From an uncultured Collinsella sp. (GTDB lineage Bacteria > Actinomycetota > Coriobacteriia > Coriobacteriales > Coriobacteriaceae): a stretch of 11,170 nucleotides of DNA. A model generated the notes under the pieces. That model was not told the origin of the DNA and searched no databases. It saw only the letters and a list, made by a program, of their open reading frames with translations. Shown piece after piece: positions 1 through 6,306 of this stretch (its first letter is position 1; each line of letters begins with the position of its first letter). Location of the stretch: NCBI GenBank assembly GCA_900545995.1, contig URBM01000061.1:1-11170 (forward strand), read 5' to 3'. A program made the position numbers and the translations under genes.

Positions 1-872
1 CCGGCACCGTGAGCTGCGAGCCCGGACCGCGCACGGCCAATACCGACTGGTTCCGCATCGATGTCCGCGGCACCTCGTGCCACGGCGCCATGCCCCAGCG
101 CGGCCACGACGCCGTCATGGTTGCCGCCGAGATCGTCAACGCCCTGCAGACCATCGTCTCGCGCGAGATCAGCCCCTACGAGCCGGCTGTCATCACCGTC
201 GGCGAGCTGCGCGGCGGCACCGCGCGCAACGTTATCGCCGGCACGGCCTACCTCGCCGGCACGGTGCGCACCTACGGCGATTCGACCCACGAGGAAATGC
301 CGGAGCTTATGCGCCGCATCGTGGAGCATACCGCGGCCGCCTTGGGCGCCGAGGCAGAGCTCACCGACTACACCATCGCCAACTACAAGGTCGAAAACGA
401 GGTCGCCTCGAGCGAGCGCTGCCGTCAGGCTGTAATCAAATGCCTGGGTCCCACCGGTCAAGGCCATTACCGCGGCACGCTTTCGGGCGAGGATTTTTCG
501 GAGTACCTGCGCCGCGTACCGGGCGTGCTCGCCTTTGTTGGCACGCGCAACCCCCAGATTGGCGCCACGTACGCCCAGCATTCCTGCTTTTACAAGATTG
601 ACGAGACCGTGCTGGCAAAAGGCTCCATGGTGGCCGCCCAGTATGCTATCGACTTTTTGGCCGAGCCCACGCAAGAGGAGCTCGACGGCCCCGCGATTAC
701 CGCGGTCGCCGAAACCAACCCCGATCTGGCCGCCAAGTTGCGCTCTGCCAAGGCGACGACCGCCGAGGCTCGCGACGCCATCCATGATGCCCGAACGGCT
801 CGCCATGCCGCGATCAAGGGCATCCACGACGCACGCGCTGCTGCACGCCGCGAGGAGAAGCACGACGAGTAG
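1..872 (+). CDS. M20-family metallo-amidohydrolase (M20D-type, N-acyl amino acid/hippurate hydrolase-like), 5'-truncated
   Basis: 3' part of a zinc-dependent amidohydrolase that would cleave an acyl group from an amino acid or a related amide. The reading frame is open to the left edge (first full codon at base 3), so the N-terminal metal-binding part lies outside the window. The GTG at base 9 is an internal valine, because family-like sequence continues through it. Counting that valine as residue 1, the dimerisation domain spans about 10-120 with the conserved CHGAMP histidine (H25), LQTIVSRE, and GGTARNVI followed by GTVRTYG. The catalytic domain resumes with LSGEDFSEYL (159-167) and VGTRNP, then QHSCFYKIDE, whose H191 is the expected last metal ligand. 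The family fold ends near residue 220. The remaining roughly 60 residues are an unusual Ala/Arg/Glu-rich helical tail ending REEKHDE. The exact substrate cannot be read from sequence. Stop codon is TAG at 870-872. Confidence 0.9.
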   Translation, partial: GTVSCEPGPRTANTDWFRIDVRGTSCHGAMPQRGHDAVMVAAEIVNALQTIVSREISPYEPAVITVGELRGGTARNVIAGTAYLAGTVRTYGDSTHEEMPELMRRIVEHTAAALGAEAELTDYTIANYKVENEVASSERCRQAVIKCLGPTGQGHYRGTLSGEDFSEYLRRVPGVLAFVGTRNPQIGATYAQHSCFYKIDETVLAKGSMVAAQYAIDFLAEPTQEELDGPAITAVAETNPDLAAKLRSAKATTAEARDAIHDARTARHAAIKGIHDARAAARREEKHDE

Positions 873-907
873 TCGTCACACCCATCCATAACAGCCTGGC
901 TAAAGCA

Positions 908-945
908 GAGCGGGGGCGGACGTATCGAAACGTCCGCCCCCGCTC
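908..945. terminator. Strong bidirectional hairpin between convergent genes
   Basis: Perfect 15-bp inverted repeat (908-922 pairing with 931-945) with an 8-base loop, very GC-rich (core CGGGGGCGGACG). It lies 36 bases after the M20 stop and 50 bases after the convergent zinc-ribbon gene's stop, so it can serve both. There is no clean T-run on either side, only short T-containing tails, so it may act as a stem-dependent or assisted terminator. Confidence 0.75.
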
Positions 946-994
946 ATTCTTCAAGCGCTATTTCTAGCCCGTCCCCAAATAGCAGGCGGCGTGG

Positions 995-2302
995 CTACTC
1001 GTCCTGAGACTCCTCGTCGGAGCTTGGCTCGGACGTCGGCTCAGGTGCAGGTGCCGGCTCAGGTGCAGGTGCCGGCTCAGGCTCAGGCTCAGATGCCGTC
1101 TCAGGCTCGGGCGCCAGCTCAGGCTCGGGCGCCGGCTCAGGCTCGGGCGCGGGAGCAGGTGCAGGTGCAGGTGCAGGTGCAGGTGCCGGCGAAGCATCCG
1201 AAGCACTGCAACCCGAGGGAGCGGACTTCTTCTCGAAAGGCAACACAAAAGTCAGGACGTCATCCTTATCCTCATCGGCCCATTCGCTTGCATAGCGTGC
1301 AACCCAATAGCCAACGGCACGGTGCTTGAGCATCTTGCCAAAGACCGTGAGAAATACCGTGACAAACGCCGTCAGCACCAAGAACAATACGAGCGTAATG
1401 CCACCGCCGGTAACAAGCGCCTCAATAGCCGTAGGACGGTAGTAGTAGCTATACATACCGACAGAGGCAATGGTGCCAAAGACAAGCGTCAGGATCCATG
1501 TGACAACGTTAGCGACCAGACCCGTCAAAAACTCGGGGAGGAACGAAGCGCAGAACAGCTTGGTCTTATTGTTCTTAAAGGCCGTCCAGACCTTATCAAG
1601 CGAAAACGCGCTCTCGACGCGACCGGTCACCGCAAAGTGCATCACGGCGATGTCGGCAAACATCTTAAAGAAGACCCCCAGGACCGCCGTGGCAATCATA
1701 GCCAGGACAAGCAGGCCAAGCGAGCCAAACAGCGCAGCCTCGAGCGCATAAGAGCCGTAATACGAATACGAGCCCGCGGCGCCAATTACCACGCTCTCCA
1801 CCAGCGAAAGCACTACGCCGATAACGGGAATGGCAGCGATAACCTCGAGCACGACCGAAATAACGCTCGAAAAGACTCCGAGACCAAACGACGTGGAACG
1901 CATGAGTGGACGGTCCATGCCGTCATCGACCTTGAGCGAAAGATCACGGCCCCACTCAATACCAAAGCCGGAACCGCACACGCTCGCAATGCAAGCTGCC
2001 AAAAAGCCAATGGCAGCTGCAATACCGCCGATAACGGGAATAAACAGCACGAGTACCGACACAACGCAAATCAGCGCCGGCAAAAACGCGATTTGGCATA
2101 CACGCTGAAGCACGCCCGGGGTCTTGGTCATATCTTGGAACGCCTGAGCCACACAGCCCTTTGGCGCATTCGCCACGGGCGGTTGAGGGGCAAACTGCTG
2201 AGGCTGAGGGGCAGAGGCTGCGGCACCGGCATTGGGGGCACCACACGCGCCGCAGAACTTGTCGTTATCGCCCATGGGGGCGCCACACTGCGAGCAGAAC
2301 AT
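995..2302 (-). CDS. Zinc-ribbon multi-pass membrane protein with Pro/Ala/Glu repeat tail, function unknown
   Basis: 435-residue protein of unknown role. Residues 1-24 form a short zinc ribbon with two CxxC pairs (C3/C6 and C17/C20). A flexible Ala/Pro/Gln linker (about 25-48) leads to a membrane region with about six hydrophobic segments (roughly 71-112, 138-178, 188-224, 252-284, 298-325). The loop GIEWGRDLSLKVDDGMDRP and the overall shape recall DUF4013 membrane proteins, but this match is tentative. The tail from about 368 is almost entirely Pro-Ala and Pro-Glu repeats ending in the acidic SSDEESQDE. I chose the ATG at 2302 because it begins directly with the zinc ribbon and has AAGGG eight bases upstream; an in-frame ATG at 2374 would add 24 residues without family character. 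By eye its codon use is more mixed and less GC-biased than that of yebC or lgt. It is probably monocistronic, between yitT upstream and the hairpin at 908-945 downstream. Confidence 0.85.
   Translation of the reverse strand: MFCSQCGAPMGDNDKFCGACGAPNAGAAASAPQPQQFAPQPPVANAPKGCVAQAFQDMTKTPGVLQRVCQIAFLPALICVVSVLVLFIPVIGGIAAAIGFLAACIASVCGSGFGIEWGRDLSLKVDDGMDRPLMRSTSFGLGVFSSVISVVLEVIAAIPVIGVVLSLVESVVIGAAGSYSYYGSYALEAALFGSLGLLVLAMIATAVLGVFFKMFADIAVMHFAVTGRVESAFSLDKVWTAFKNNKTKLFCASFLPEFLTGLVANVVTWILTLVFGTIASVGMYSYYYRPTAIEALVTGGGITLVLFLVLTAFVTVFLTVFGKMLKHRAVGYWVARYASEWADEDKDDVLTFVLPFEKKSAPSGCSASDASPAPAPAPAPAPAPAPEPEPAPEPELAPEPETASEPEPEPAPAPEPAPAPEPTSEPSSDEESQDE
1037..1184. repeat. In-frame tandem repeats coding the Pro/Ala/Glu tail
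   Basis: Three adjacent repeat blocks lie inside the 3' end of the zinc-ribbon gene. An 18-bp unit occurs twice exactly at 1037-1054 and 1055-1072. A related 18-bp unit, CTCAGGCTCGGGCGCC plus two variable bases, occurs three times from 1100 to 1153. The hexamer GCAGGT occurs five times at 1155-1184. All unit lengths are multiples of three, so copy-number change would lengthen or shorten the tail without a frameshift. On the coding strand the hexamer gives Pro-Ala dipeptides. Confidence 0.85.
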
Positions 2303-2356
2303 AGAATCATCCCTTCGTATCTCGAACAAATCACTTGGATCGCAAACGATGTCTTT

Positions 2357-2385
2357 AGCATCATTATTGCCCAATGTGGGGTCAA
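2357..2385 (-). promoter_or_regulatory. Weak candidate promoter for the zinc-ribbon gene
   Basis: On the - strand TTGACC (2385-2380) is followed after 17 bases by GATGCT (2362-2357), about 55 bases before the ATG at 2302. The -35 match is good and the -10 match is poor (three of six). The surrounding 149-base gap to yitT is AT-richer than its surroundings and I see no convincing terminator in it. Confidence 0.25.
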
Positions 2386-2451
2386 ATACTCAAAGATGAC
2401 CGATTTGCAAGGTACACGGCGCCAGCAGGCGGTTCGTTGAATACGTCTGCG

Positions 2452-3474
2452 TTAGTTCGTTCCGCGGAAACCCTTGCCGACGATCTCGGAGCTGTCGACA
2501 ATCGTGATAAAGGCACCCGGATCGACCTCGCGCGCATAGCGGCGCAGTTGCACGGCCTCGCGACGGCTCAGCACGCTCATAATCACCGTCACGCACTTGC
2601 CCGAGAACGCACCGTAGCCGCGACTGATGGTCGCCGTGCGGTTGAGATGCTTGACGATAAACTCCTCGACCTTAAGGGGCTCGGAACAAATGACCGTGCA
2701 GACCTTACGAAGATGAATGCTCTCGATGGCCTTGTCGACCACAAGCGTCTTGGCAAACAGGCCGAGCACGCAATACAGACCGACACGCGGACCATACAAA
2801 AAGGCCGCGATGGTCACGATGCCGATATCGACCAACAGCAGTGCGCGACCAATCTCGAGCGTGGTACGGCGTTTGAGGATCATGGCAAGGATGTCCGTGC
2901 CGCCCGTCGAGGCGCCGATATCAAAGACGATGGCGCTGCCGAGCGCCGGTAGAATCACGGCAAAGCACAGGTCGAGCCACATATCGCCCGTCATCGAGAT
3001 ATCGGTCGGGATAAAGAGCTCAAACAGCGAAACATAGGCGGACAGCGCAAACGAGGCGAAGACGCTCCACAGGATTGCCTTGCGCTCCAAAAAGATAAAA
3101 CCCAAAACGACGAGAACCGCGTTGATAATCCACATAAAGACGCCGACGGGCAGGGTTGGGAACAGCGTGGACAGAATAACCGACACGCCCGAGGTGCCGC
3201 CAAAAGCAAAGTGATTAGGGGTTTTAAACGCAACGATGGCAAAGGCCGTAAGAATCAGGCCCAGATTGAGCTCGGCGAAAAAGCGCGGGAAGCCCGGCTC
3301 CTGGCTGCGCTTTTGGCCGGCACGCTCGCCGCGCTCGATATCGGTGCGATCGACCACGCGCTCCATCGGCACCACGGGAGGACGATGTACCTCCTCGGCA
3401 GCTCGCGATGCCGCCTCTGCCGCGGCAGCCTCAATCGCCCATGCCTGGCTTTCTGTTTCGTGCTCGTCAGCCAT
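2452..3474 (-). CDS. YitT-family integral membrane protein (DUF161 plus DUF2179)
   Basis: 340-residue membrane protein of the YitT family, whose members are poorly characterised and are presumed transporters. Residues 1-65 form a charged, Ala/Glu-rich N-terminal extension that is probably cytoplasmic. The membrane region (about 68-252) has five to six segments and carries the family's glycine motifs twice, AFGGTSGVSV (90-99) and ASTGGTDILA (188-197). Residues 255-338 form the soluble DUF2179 domain, including the stretch RGYGAFSGK and the end FITIVDSSEIVGKGF. The ATG at 3474 has GAGGGG eight bases upstream. A downstream in-frame ATG (residue 37) would remove half of the extension and lacks comparable support. 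It is transcribed in the same direction as asp23 but is separated from it by 205 bases holding several hairpins, so it is likely its own transcription unit. Confidence 0.9.
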   Translation of the reverse strand: MADEHETESQAWAIEAAAAEAASRAAEEVHRPPVVPMERVVDRTDIERGERAGQKRSQEPGFPRFFAELNLGLILTAFAIVAFKTPNHFAFGGTSGVSVILSTLFPTLPVGVFMWIINAVLVVLGFIFLERKAILWSVFASFALSAYVSLFELFIPTDISMTGDMWLDLCFAVILPALGSAIVFDIGASTGGTDILAMILKRRTTLEIGRALLLVDIGIVTIAAFLYGPRVGLYCVLGLFAKTLVVDKAIESIHLRKVCTVICSEPLKVEEFIVKHLNRTATISRGYGAFSGKCVTVIMSVLSRREAVQLRRYAREVDPGAFITIVDSSEIVGKGFRGTN

Positions 3475-3514
3475 TACGGCAACCCCTCGTTAACAATTTG
3501 GAAACAATGCGCCC

Positions 3515-3545
3515 ATTAGGGTAACGCGGAACGCGACGATTGCAA
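3515..3545 (-). promoter_or_regulatory. Candidate promoter for the YitT-family gene
   Basis: On the - strand TTGCAA (3545-3540) is followed by TACCCT (3523-3518, 16-base spacer) or CCTAAT (3520-3515, 19-base spacer), about 45 bases before the start codon at 3474. The match is moderate and rests on pattern only. Confidence 0.3.
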
Positions 3546-3590
3546 CCCCTAGTTAGACGAGCGGTATGCCTACATCGGGGGCATACAAAT

Positions 3591-3628
3591 AACGGCCGGC
3601 CGCACATACATCCGTGCGACCGGCCGTT
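3591..3628 (-). terminator. Second hairpin downstream of asp23
   Basis: A 15-position stem (3591-3605 with 3614-3628) with one mismatch (3600/3619) and an 8-base loop, core ACGGCCGG. In the - direction it is followed by ATTTGTATG. It lies 52 bases past the asp23 stop and could back up the hairpin at 3647-3681. Confidence 0.55.
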
Positions 3629-3646
3629 TGACGTTTTCGCAGATAA

Positions 3647-3681
3647 AACCTGCCAAAATAAACATCCCTTTTTGGTAGGTT
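3647..3681 (-). terminator. Terminator overlapping the asp23 stop codon
   Basis: The stem 3647-3658 / 3670-3681 pairs 11 of 12 positions around an 11-base loop. It starts inside the asp23 TAA stop codon and is followed on the - strand by TTTTAT. One C·A mismatch occurs in the - transcript. Confidence 0.5.
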
Positions 3682-4201
3682 ACTCGTGCTGGTTGGTACG
3701 GTGCTCGTACTCCTCGGGGGTGATGACATCCTCGATGCGCAGGTTGACGCCTGCCACCTCAAGGCCGGTCATCGCAGCCAGACGCTCGGTCACGCGCGCC
3801 TTAACGTCGTCGAAAATCGCGGGCGCGTAGGCGCCGTACTCGATAATGACGGAAATGTTGACGACCACACGGTTGTCATCGGTGACCTCGACCGTCACGC
3901 CCTTGGTCAGATTCTCGGCACCGAACTGCTCCTGCACAAAGTGCATGAGGTTGCCCTTCATGCCCAGGACGTGCGGTACCTCGCGGGTGGCCATGGCGAC
4001 GATCTTCTCGATCACACCGTTGGAATAGGTCAGCGAATCCTCGGACTCGTCCGCTTCCTCGTCGTCCTCGTCCGCATCGTCGGCGGGTTCGGCCTCGACG
4101 AGTACCTCGTCCTCGAGCGTTACGTCCTCGGCCTCGGCGGCGACGGTCTCGTCCGCCTCGAGCTCGGTATCGGCCACATCGACCTTCGTGTTAAAAGCCA
4201 T
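3680..4201 (-). CDS. Asp23/Gls24-family envelope stress protein
   Basis: 173-residue member of the Asp23/Gls24 (DUF322) family. In Staphylococcus aureus the family protein forms a layer at the membrane, held there by AmaP. Residues 1-56 are strongly acidic and low in complexity (for example DDADEDDEEADESED). The Asp23 domain follows at about 57-160 with SNGVIEKIVAMATREVPHVLGM, the strand pair VTVEVTDDNRVVVNISVIIEYG, and DVKARVTERLAAMTGLEVAGVNLRIEDV. The protein has no signal peptide or membrane segment. The ATG at 4201 follows AAGGAGG with only a four-base spacer. It is the last gene of a three-gene set with the DUF2273 gene (44 bases upstream) and amaP, so all three products probably work together at the membrane. 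The acidic N-terminal segment is longer than I expect for this family. Confidence 0.9.
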   Translation of the reverse strand: MAFNTKVDVADTELEADETVAAEAEDVTLEDEVLVEAEPADDADEDDEEADESEDSLTYSNGVIEKIVAMATREVPHVLGMKGNLMHFVQEQFGAENLTKGVTVEVTDDNRVVVNISVIIEYGAYAPAIFDDVKARVTERLAAMTGLEVAGVNLRIEDVITPEEYEHRTNQHE

Positions 4202-4245
4202 GGTTCCTCCTTATGCCCACCGCACACGCGGCGGTCGAATACATG

Positions 4246-4623
4246 CTAGCGACCGCTAAACAGACGGCCGAAGAAGTTGACGATCCCGTTCTCGCCGTCG
4301 CGGATCTGGCCAATCACGGCGCCGATCAGCACAAAGAAAGCGATGACGAGCGTATCCCACAGGCCGAGCGTGAGCACCAGCACGGCGAGCACAAAACCAG
4401 CGACGGCTCCGAGCGTGGTGTTGGGATGACGGACGGCGTAGCTCCAGATGGCTGCCCCCGTACCCTTGATGAGACCCATGGCCTCATCAAAATCATCGGC
4501 GACCACGTCATGCGACTCGGTACCCTCCACCTCGGGATCGACGGCCTCGCCTGCCGGCACGGCGCTCTGATCGATAGTCAGACGCGGGGTGCGGACGGTC
4601 TTGTCTTGATTGGTATCACTCAC
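4246..4623 (-). CDS. DUF2273-family small membrane protein of the asp23 operon
   Basis: 125-residue small membrane protein. An acidic soluble region (about 1-50) precedes two adjacent hydrophobic segments (about 70-86 and 88-106, LGAVAGFVLAVLVLTLGLWD then TLVIAFFVLIGAVIGQI). It ends with the typical basic, amphipathic stretch IVNFFGRLFSGR. DUF2273 proteins usually sit next to Asp23-family genes. I chose the GTG start at 4623, preceded by GGAGG (4634-4630) with a six-base spacer. It overlaps the 3' end of amaP by eight bases, which implies translational coupling. The longer in-frame ATG at 4836 is rejected because it would run through amaP and gives a composition unlike a real protein. The N-terminal half is longer than that of minimal DUF2273 proteins, which are little more than the hairpin of two helices. 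Confidence 0.85.
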   Translation of the reverse strand: MSDTNQDKTVRTPRLTIDQSAVPAGEAVDPEVEGTESHDVVADDFDEAMGLIKGTGAAIWSYAVRHPNTTLGAVAGFVLAVLVLTLGLWDTLVIAFFVLIGAVIGQIRDGENGIVNFFGRLFSGR

Positions 4624-5161
4624 CGGAAACCTCCACGGTCTGGACGGTAGTCTTGGACGGCAAAAAACGAACGCGTGCGATCGTGCCCGGCGTGCCGAGC
4701 ATGGTGTCGCAGGCCTCCTCGATACGTTGCTGCATCGCGGCTGCAAGGGAGGCCACATCCCGGTCGTCGAGCGCGATGGCGTCGACCTTAAAACGGACGC
4801 GCGATTCGTCGGAGCCCTGCACGCGTGCCTCGACATGCTCGACCATCACGCGGTCGTCGCGCTCTGCCGCGGTGCGAGCACACGAGGAGAGAGCAGCGAG
4901 CGTGACCTCGATATTGCGCTCCCCCGCCGGATGCACGCAGGACGGCTCGCGACGAGCAAACATCAGGCGGAAGAAACCCACGAGCACGTCGAGCGCCACG
5001 ACACCGCCGCACGCCGTAACAACGATGCGAGGCATAGGGTCGCGCATCAGCAGCATAAAGCGATAGGTATATGGTCCCCAAAACTGGCAGACCAACGTTC
5101 CCAGCGCCACGACGGCGGCGGCAAGATACACGATCGCCAGGGCTCGTTTGAGCACGCGCAT
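4616..5161 (-). CDS. amaP: Alkaline shock response membrane anchor protein AmaP
   Basis: 181-residue AmaP-family protein, the predicted membrane anchor for the Asp23 protein encoded two genes downstream. There are two transmembrane segments near the N-terminus (about 5-25 and 46-68), then a soluble cytoplasmic domain with the family-like pattern NIEVTLAALSSCARTAAERDD, VEARVQG and VRFKVDAIALDDRDVASLAAAMQQRIEEAC. The ATG at 5161 has AGGGAG six bases upstream. Its TGA stop overlaps the GTG start of the DUF2273 gene. It is the first gene of the operon, with a TATAAT box about 50 bases upstream. Assignment rests on the two-helix-plus-soluble-domain layout and on neighbouring DUF2273 and Asp23 genes. 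Confidence 0.85.
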   Translation of the reverse strand: MRVLKRALAIVYLAAAVVALGTLVCQFWGPYTYRFMLLMRDPMPRIVVTACGGVVALDVLVGFFRLMFARREPSCVHPAGERNIEVTLAALSSCARTAAERDDRVMVEHVEARVQGSDESRVRFKVDAIALDDRDVASLAAAMQQRIEEACDTMLGTPGTIARVRFLPSKTTVQTVEVSGE

Positions 5162-5211
5162 GCAGCGCTCCCTTCAAATCTCGATCCACAGAATGCAAAA
5201 CGATTCGCATC

Positions 5212-5217
5212 ATTATA
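5212..5217 (-). promoter_or_regulatory. Consensus -10 box (TATAAT) for the amaP-DUF2273-asp23 operon
   Basis: A perfect TATAAT on the - strand, about 50 bases before the amaP ATG. No good -35 box is present at the 17-base spacing (TGAGGC). The -35 region falls inside the terminator stem of the preceding yebC gene, and the box begins in that terminator's T-tract. Confidence 0.45.
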
Positions 5218-5259
5218 AAAGAGCCGGGTCCGGTGCCTCATTGCACGCGGATCCGGCTC
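5217..5259 (-). terminator. Rho-independent terminator of yebC
   Basis: The stem 5248-5259 / 5221-5232 (GAGCCGGATCCG with its partner; one A/C mismatch) encloses a 15-base loop and is followed directly by TTTT (5220-5217) in the - direction. It lies 70 bases after the yebC stop codon. Confidence 0.75.
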
Positions 5260-5328
5260 ATCTATTCCACGAGGCTTGCATGCTCGCTTCATTATGCCCA
5301 GATATGCACGGCTCAATCCGTGCGGGCG

Positions 5329-6135
5329 CTACTCCTCCTCGAGGGCAGCGATGACCTCGTCGGTCATGTCCATGGTGCTGTAGACGTCCTGGACGTCGTC
5401 GAGCTCCTCAAGACGGTCGATGAGGCGCTGAACCTTCTTGGCGTCGGCACCGGAGACCTCGGTCGGGGTGGTCGGGACCATGGTGGTCTCGGAGCCCTTG
5501 ACCTGGACGCCCTGCTCCTCGAGCGCCTTGGAGACAGCCATGACCTCGTTGGCAGTAGTCCAGACGATCCACTCCTCGCCGGCGTCCTCGTAGTCCTCGC
5601 CACCGGCCTCGGCGATGGCCATCATGAACTCATCCTCGTCACCGGCAGCACCGTTGGCGATCATGGTCTCCTTCTTGGCGTTCTCGTCCAGGATCTCCTT
5701 GGCGACGACGATCTGGCCCTTGCGCTCAAACTGGAAGGCAACGGAGCCGGAGGTGCCCAGGTTGCCACCAGCGTGGGAGAAGGCGGAACGGACATCAGCG
5801 GCGGTACGGTTGCGGTTGTCGGTCAGGCAGTCGACGTAGACGGCGACACCGGCGGGACCGTAGCCCTCGTACACGATGTTCTCGTAGACGGCGGCGTCGG
5901 CACCCGAACCAAAGGCCTTATCGATAGCGGACTTGATCTTGTCCTTAGGCATGGACTGAGCCTTGGCCTTGGCAACAGCAGCAGCGAGGCTGGCGTTGTT
6001 CTCGGGCAGCGGGTCGCCGCCGAGACGGGCAGCAACGGTGATGTTGCGGCTCAGCTTGGAGAAGAGGGCGGAACGCTTGGCGTCCTGCGCGCCCTTACGA
6101 TGCTTGGTTGTGGCCCACTTAGAGTGTCCGGACAT
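5329..6135 (-). CDS. yebC: YebC/TACO1-family regulatory or translation factor
   Basis: 268-residue cytoplasmic protein of the YebC/TACO1 family, annotated historically as a transcriptional regulator. The mitochondrial member TACO1 promotes translation, and bacterial members have been linked to translation through difficult proline stretches. The start is diagnostic: MSGHSKWATTKHRKGAQDAKR. Further hallmarks are LSRNITVAARLGGDP, MPKDKIKSAIDKAFG, YEGYGPAGVAVYVDCLTDNRNRT, HAGGNLGTSGSVAFQFERKG and the acidic end EVIAALEEE. The length is slightly above the roughly 245 residues usual for the family because of an acidic middle region. The ATG at 6135 follows AGGAGA at good spacing. Codon use is strongly biased to C- and G-ending codons, which suggests high expression. 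The gene appears to be its own transcription unit, closed by the terminator at 5217-5259. Confidence 0.97.
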   Translation of the reverse strand: MSGHSKWATTKHRKGAQDAKRSALFSKLSRNITVAARLGGDPLPENNASLAAAVAKAKAQSMPKDKIKSAIDKAFGSGADAAVYENIVYEGYGPAGVAVYVDCLTDNRNRTAADVRSAFSHAGGNLGTSGSVAFQFERKGQIVVAKEILDENAKKETMIANGAAGDEDEFMMAIAEAGGEDYEDAGEEWIVWTTANEVMAVSKALEEQGVQVKGSETTMVPTTPTEVSGADAKKVQRLIDRLEELDDVQDVYSTMDMTDEVIAALEEE

Positions 6136-6184
6136 ACGTGTCTCCTATCGGTTTCGACCTAAAGCCCAGCGCAGATGCTCGGGC

Positions 6185-6190
6185 AATATA
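6185..6190 (-). promoter_or_regulatory. Candidate -10 box for yebC
   Basis: TATATT on the - strand (five of six to consensus), about 50 bases before the yebC ATG, in an AT-rich patch at 6185-6240. I find no good -35 partner at 17 bases. The rest of the 171-base gap to the upstream gene shows no clear terminator. Confidence 0.3.
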
Positions 6191-6306
6191 AACAAACGTC
6201 GTTATGATATACCTACCGGCCTGCAAGATAAACCCCAAAATGAAGGCGTCGTGATGATGCAGCCCCTTGGCACAAAGCAGCCTGACCCCAATGCACTAAT
6301 CTTTGG

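Noticed and set aside
9..11. GTG as a true start of the M20 gene
   Set aside because: The frame is open to the window edge and M20D-like sequence runs through it; the metal-binding N-terminal half must lie upstream.
1155..1184. Tandem hexamers as a CRISPR array or regulatory repeat
   Set aside because: There are no spacers, the unit is six bases, and it codes in frame for Pro-Ala in the zinc-ribbon protein tail.
2303..2374. Upstream ATG for the zinc-ribbon protein
   Set aside because: It adds 24 residues ahead of the typical MFCSQCG start; the ATG at 2302 has its own AAGGG site.
1322..2440. Long + strand open frame (372 residues) opposite the zinc-ribbon gene
   Set aside because: It is antisense to a gene with clear zinc-ribbon and membrane features, has a highly basic, polar composition without family motifs, and has no ribosome-binding site. 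It is a by-product of GC-rich codon structure.
4624..4836. N-terminal extension of the DUF2273 protein from ATG at 4836
   Set aside because: It would overlap amaP by more than 200 bases and adds an Arg/Ser/Pro-rich segment without family character. GTG at 4623 has an ideal GGAGG site.
5233..6162. Long + strand open frame (309 residues) opposite yebC
   Set aside because: It lies antisense to an unmistakable YebC protein and is a Gly/Leu/Val-rich shadow frame caused by strong third-position GC bias.
6241..6306. Terminator after the DUF6020-like gene
   Set aside because: The repeated GGCTGC words here are direct, not inverted, and I could not build a stable stem with a T-tract.
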